Positions 33,762-35,407 of a DNA stretch of 35,407 nt are shown here, one piece after another. The stretch's first letter is position 1; each line of letters opens with the position of its first letter. This DNA comes from Tannerella sp. (GTDB taxonomy: Bacteria > Bacteroidota > Bacteroidia > Bacteroidales > Tannerellaceae), in NCBI GenBank assembly GCA_031271805.1, contig JAISUX010000103.1:1-35407 (forward strand), given 5' to 3'. Both the position numbers and the translations under genes were made by a program. A model generated the notes under the pieces. The model was not told the origin of the DNA and did not search any database. It saw nothing but the letters and a program-made list of their open reading frames with translations.

Positions 33762-33876
33762 AAAGGCGATGTATTTTTTTTATCGCCTTTTTCTTAAAAA
33801 ATCGTTATATTTTTTGTTTTATAACGATGGTTTGGTTCGATTGTTTTTACATTCCCTCTCCGCTACAAGAGAGGGA
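33762..33876 (+). promoter_or_regulatory. Leader with three consecutive perfect hairpins
   Basis: Hairpin 1 (AAAGGCGAT/ATCGCCTTT, 33762-33770 and 33782-33790) is followed by two further T residues and looks like an intrinsic terminator soon after the predicted transcription start. Hairpin 2 (ATCGTTATA/TATAACGAT, 33801-33809 and 33820-33828) has a 10-nt loop. Hairpin 3 (TCCCTCTC/GAGAGGGA, 33853-33860 and 33869-33876) has an 8-nt loop. An attenuation-type control of the downstream gene is possible but unproven. Confidence 0.5.
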
Positions 33877-33923
33877 TGAATAAAGAGGATGCAGGAATTT
33901 TTAATTATTTAATAATCAACAAA

Positions 33924-35117
33924 ATGAAGAGATTTACATTATCCGCGCTCAGCATATTGCTGGCAGCAAGTATTTTCACCGCAAAAGCTACCCGATCGGT
34001 CGGCTACAAGTTGTGGGATTCCAACAATGGTTACACGGCGACTCTTGTTCCGTCCAACCTCACGGCCATACAACTGAACCATATCCAAATCAAATTCGAC
34101 GATGCGATTACTATAGTTGCGTCAGAAGAGGATTTAAGCAACCAGCTCAGTATCAACATGGCCAGTAACCGCACCGTAAATTTTAGCGTCAATGAGCTGG
34201 ACAAGAGCATTTTGGATATTACGCTCACCGGCGACGGAACCGCTCAGGCGTCTTCCGTCCTGACTGTTAAAGCCGCCGACGAATCGGGCGTCATTCCTGG
34301 CATAACAGACTCAAAAGGAAATGCGGTAACGCTTATCCCGATAAGCAGTATCCAGCCCACCGGATTAGCTTTAGAAGTCGTTAGCTCGACTGTCGGCACA
34401 GCCTCCGCGCCCGCAAGCGTAACCTACAAGATGTCGTCTATCCCGTTAGTACGCAGTATGAACTTCTTGCAGGCGCAAAGCAACAAATGCGATAACCCCG
34501 ACGGTTATCTGGCAAGGGAATATTTCACGATTCACAGCCACAATTACAGTGCGATGACGGCCAATACCCATTTCACTACGCTTACCGGCACGGCAAACGT
34601 AGATACGCTACTGGACGCCGGTTACAACCTCGAACTGATAGATGGAGACGACGACGACAATCCATACATCAAGCTTACAGCCCTTGCGCCGTCCGTCGGC
34701 GAAAAACTGGCATGGATAGTGTATCACTATCCTTACCGCGCGGCGGCTGACCGCAAGTTTGAATTGGCTCAGCTTATCGAAACCTCGCAGGCCTCGCAAG
34801 AGCTTATCGAAGCGGCAAAAACCGTGCTGTATGACGACGACGCCACAGCCTACGAGGTATTGGCGGCCATCAATTCGTTAGACTCAAGCAATGGCATCAT
34901 CCTGCCTAAAGACGCATCGCAATGGACGGCTATCGGAGGCAGCCGGTCGGTAACACTGCGAGGTTTGACGCCCGGCAGCATCATTACGGTATATAGCATC
35001 AGCGGAAAAATTGCCGCCAACCTGTCGGTGACATACGATACCAAAACCATTAGCTTACCCTCCGGTATTTATATTGTGAGAGTTAATGATTCGGCAAAAA
35101 AAGTGTTGGTGAAGTAA
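33924..35117 (+). CDS. Secreted protein with probable T9SS C-terminal sorting domain
   Basis: The 397-residue protein has an N-terminal signal peptide (about 1-22, ending FTAKA). I use the ATG at 33924 because in-frame ATG 33876 would place 16 non-signal residues in front. The middle has beta-rich segments (LNHIQIKFDDAITIV, LDITLTGDGTAQASSVLTV) and a short helical piece (LAQLIETSQASQELIEAAK, about residues 288-306) reminiscent of FIVAR repeats. The last 75 residues look like the type A sorting domain of T9SS cargo, with ITVYSISGKIAANL, then ISLPSGIYIVRVNDSAKKVLVK at the very end. The protein would therefore be secreted or anchored at the surface through T9SS. No catalytic motif is recognised. 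A lipoprotein gene follows 6 nt later. Confidence 0.82.
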   Translation: MKRFTLSALSILLAASIFTAKATRSVGYKLWDSNNGYTATLVPSNLTAIQLNHIQIKFDDAITIVASEEDLSNQLSINMASNRTVNFSVNELDKSILDITLTGDGTAQASSVLTVKAADESGVIPGITDSKGNAVTLIPISSIQPTGLALEVVSSTVGTASAPASVTYKMSSIPLVRSMNFLQAQSNKCDNPDGYLAREYFTIHSHNYSAMTANTHFTTLTGTANVDTLLDAGYNLELIDGDDDDNPYIKLTALAPSVGEKLAWIVYHYPYRAAADRKFELAQLIETSQASQELIEAAKTVLYDDDATAYEVLAAINSLDSSNGIILPKDASQWTAIGGSRSVTLRGLTPGSIITVYSISGKIAANLSVTYDTKTISLPSGIYIVRVNDSAKKVLVK

Positions 35118-35123
35118 ACTATA

Positions 35124-35407
35124 ATGAAGCAGGTTAAGGCGATGGTTCGCCCAAGTCTCCTGTCGGGAGATTTGCGGAAATATCGGAAAGCAGGGGGGAT
35201 AATTTTCTCCCTCTGCTTCTTCCTTTTTTCCTGCGAGAAAGAACTCGGCTATCGCGACAAACTTTTTCCGGACGAAGTAGAGGTAGTGATTGTAACGCCG
35301 CCCGACCCGGCGGATGGTTCGCTGTTGTTTCACGAGAACTTCCGGCGGTGGAACCGCGAGGGCTACGACAATCCGCCGACCGGCGACTGCGAAGCCGACC
35401 AAATGAC
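35124..35407 (+). CDS. Lipoprotein, 5' part only (cut by the window end)
   Basis: An open frame runs from ATG 35124 to the window end without a stop, giving 94 residues plus. A basic n-region is followed by the hydrophobic IIFSLCFFLFSC, where Cys37 fits a lipobox (LFSC). The in-frame ATG at 35142 would shorten the n-region. The mature part begins EKELGYRDKLFPDEVEVVIV, then a Pro-rich turn and FHENFRRWNREGYDNPP, with a Cys in TGDCEADQ. The ENFxxW opening resembles the start of exported beta-sandwich proteins in Bacteroidota, but no family can be named from this fragment. It lies 6 nt after the T9SS-cargo gene and is likely co-transcribed with it. Confidence 0.75.
   Translation, partial: MKQVKAMVRPSLLSGDLRKYRKAGGIIFSLCFFLFSCEKELGYRDKLFPDEVEVVIVTPPDPADGSLLFHENFRRWNREGYDNPPTGDCEADQM

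Larger units (their letters stand above)
33332..33923 (+). other. 592-bp intergenic region with a possible RNA gene and structured leader
   Basis: The gap is AT-rich and holds no long coding frame. It contains a promoter (33343-33372) and a terminator (33552-33591) that could bound an RNA gene. A near-perfect 24-bp dyad with one mismatch lies at 33650-33673. A second promoter-like box (33731-33739) is followed by three hairpins (33762-33790, 33801-33828, 33853-33876) ahead of the secreted protein gene. Confidence 0.6.

Noticed and set aside
33751..33879. 42-codon frame in the leader of the T9SS-cargo gene
   Set aside because: It runs through three hairpins and a terminator-like structure, is Phe/Leu/Lys-rich and matches no family.
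1..35407. CRISPR arrays, tRNA or rRNA genes and insertion sequence transposases
   Set aside because: I looked for regular spacer arrays, cloverleaf or rRNA motifs and transposase signatures and saw none.

Overview
The window looks like a chromosomal segment of a Bacteroidales bacterium (phylum Bacteroidota). Several independent signs agree. Promoters repeatedly carry the Bacteroidota -7 box TAnnTTTG, and several have a TTTG -33 element 18-21 nt upstream. Shine-Dalgarno sequences are weak. LpxC and FabZ are fused in one protein. A secreted protein ends in what looks like a type IX secretion (T9SS) sorting domain. PrfA, PyrF, PurM, FloA and NfeD look like the Bacteroidota forms. The T9SS tail favours a Porphyromonas/Tannerella/Dysgonomonas-like lineage over typical gut Bacteroides, but I cannot name a species.

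Left edge (1-1475), accessory: short degenerate repeats, a C-terminally truncated RhuM-family gene, an inverted repeat pair, and a 52-residue gene whose 3' end lies in a 36-37 bp tandem repeat. 1475-3382 (+): a small lipoprotein with an ABM-like domain, then lipA and lipB for lipoate synthesis. 3383-4152: AT-rich DNA with a repeated 18-mer, an unrecognised 91-residue gene with its own promoter, and a strong terminator. 4180-7508 (+): ribF, an argE-like M20 deacetylase and a MOP-superfamily flippase, closely spaced.

7457-21552 (-): five genes lie in 7457-12528 (TPR/PD40 protein, short NfeD, FloA, nucleoside phosphorylase, CE15-like esterase). Upstream of them is the lipid A cluster lpxD, lpxC/fabZ, lpxA, followed by a pRiA4b ORF-3-like gene and miaA. 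Further upstream are a LysM glucosaminidase, purM, prfA and pyrF. 21702-26250 (+): cytidine deaminase, then two exported polysaccharide lyases (heparinase II/III-like and PL8-like) that probably act together on a uronic-acid polymer. 26247-31515 (-): a sodium:solute symporter, engB, topB and a long, protease-type NfeD.

31623-33331 (+): a hypothetical protein and a membrane-anchored family 2 glycosyltransferase. The 592 bp gap 33332-33923 holds a promoter-to-terminator unit that may be a small RNA of about 210 nt, and then a leader with three perfect hairpins. The leader precedes a T9SS-type secreted protein and a lipoprotein gene cut by the window end.

Most of the window is housekeeping and envelope biology. 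The least explained parts are the left-edge repeats, the orphan gene at 3761, and the 33332-33923 gap.
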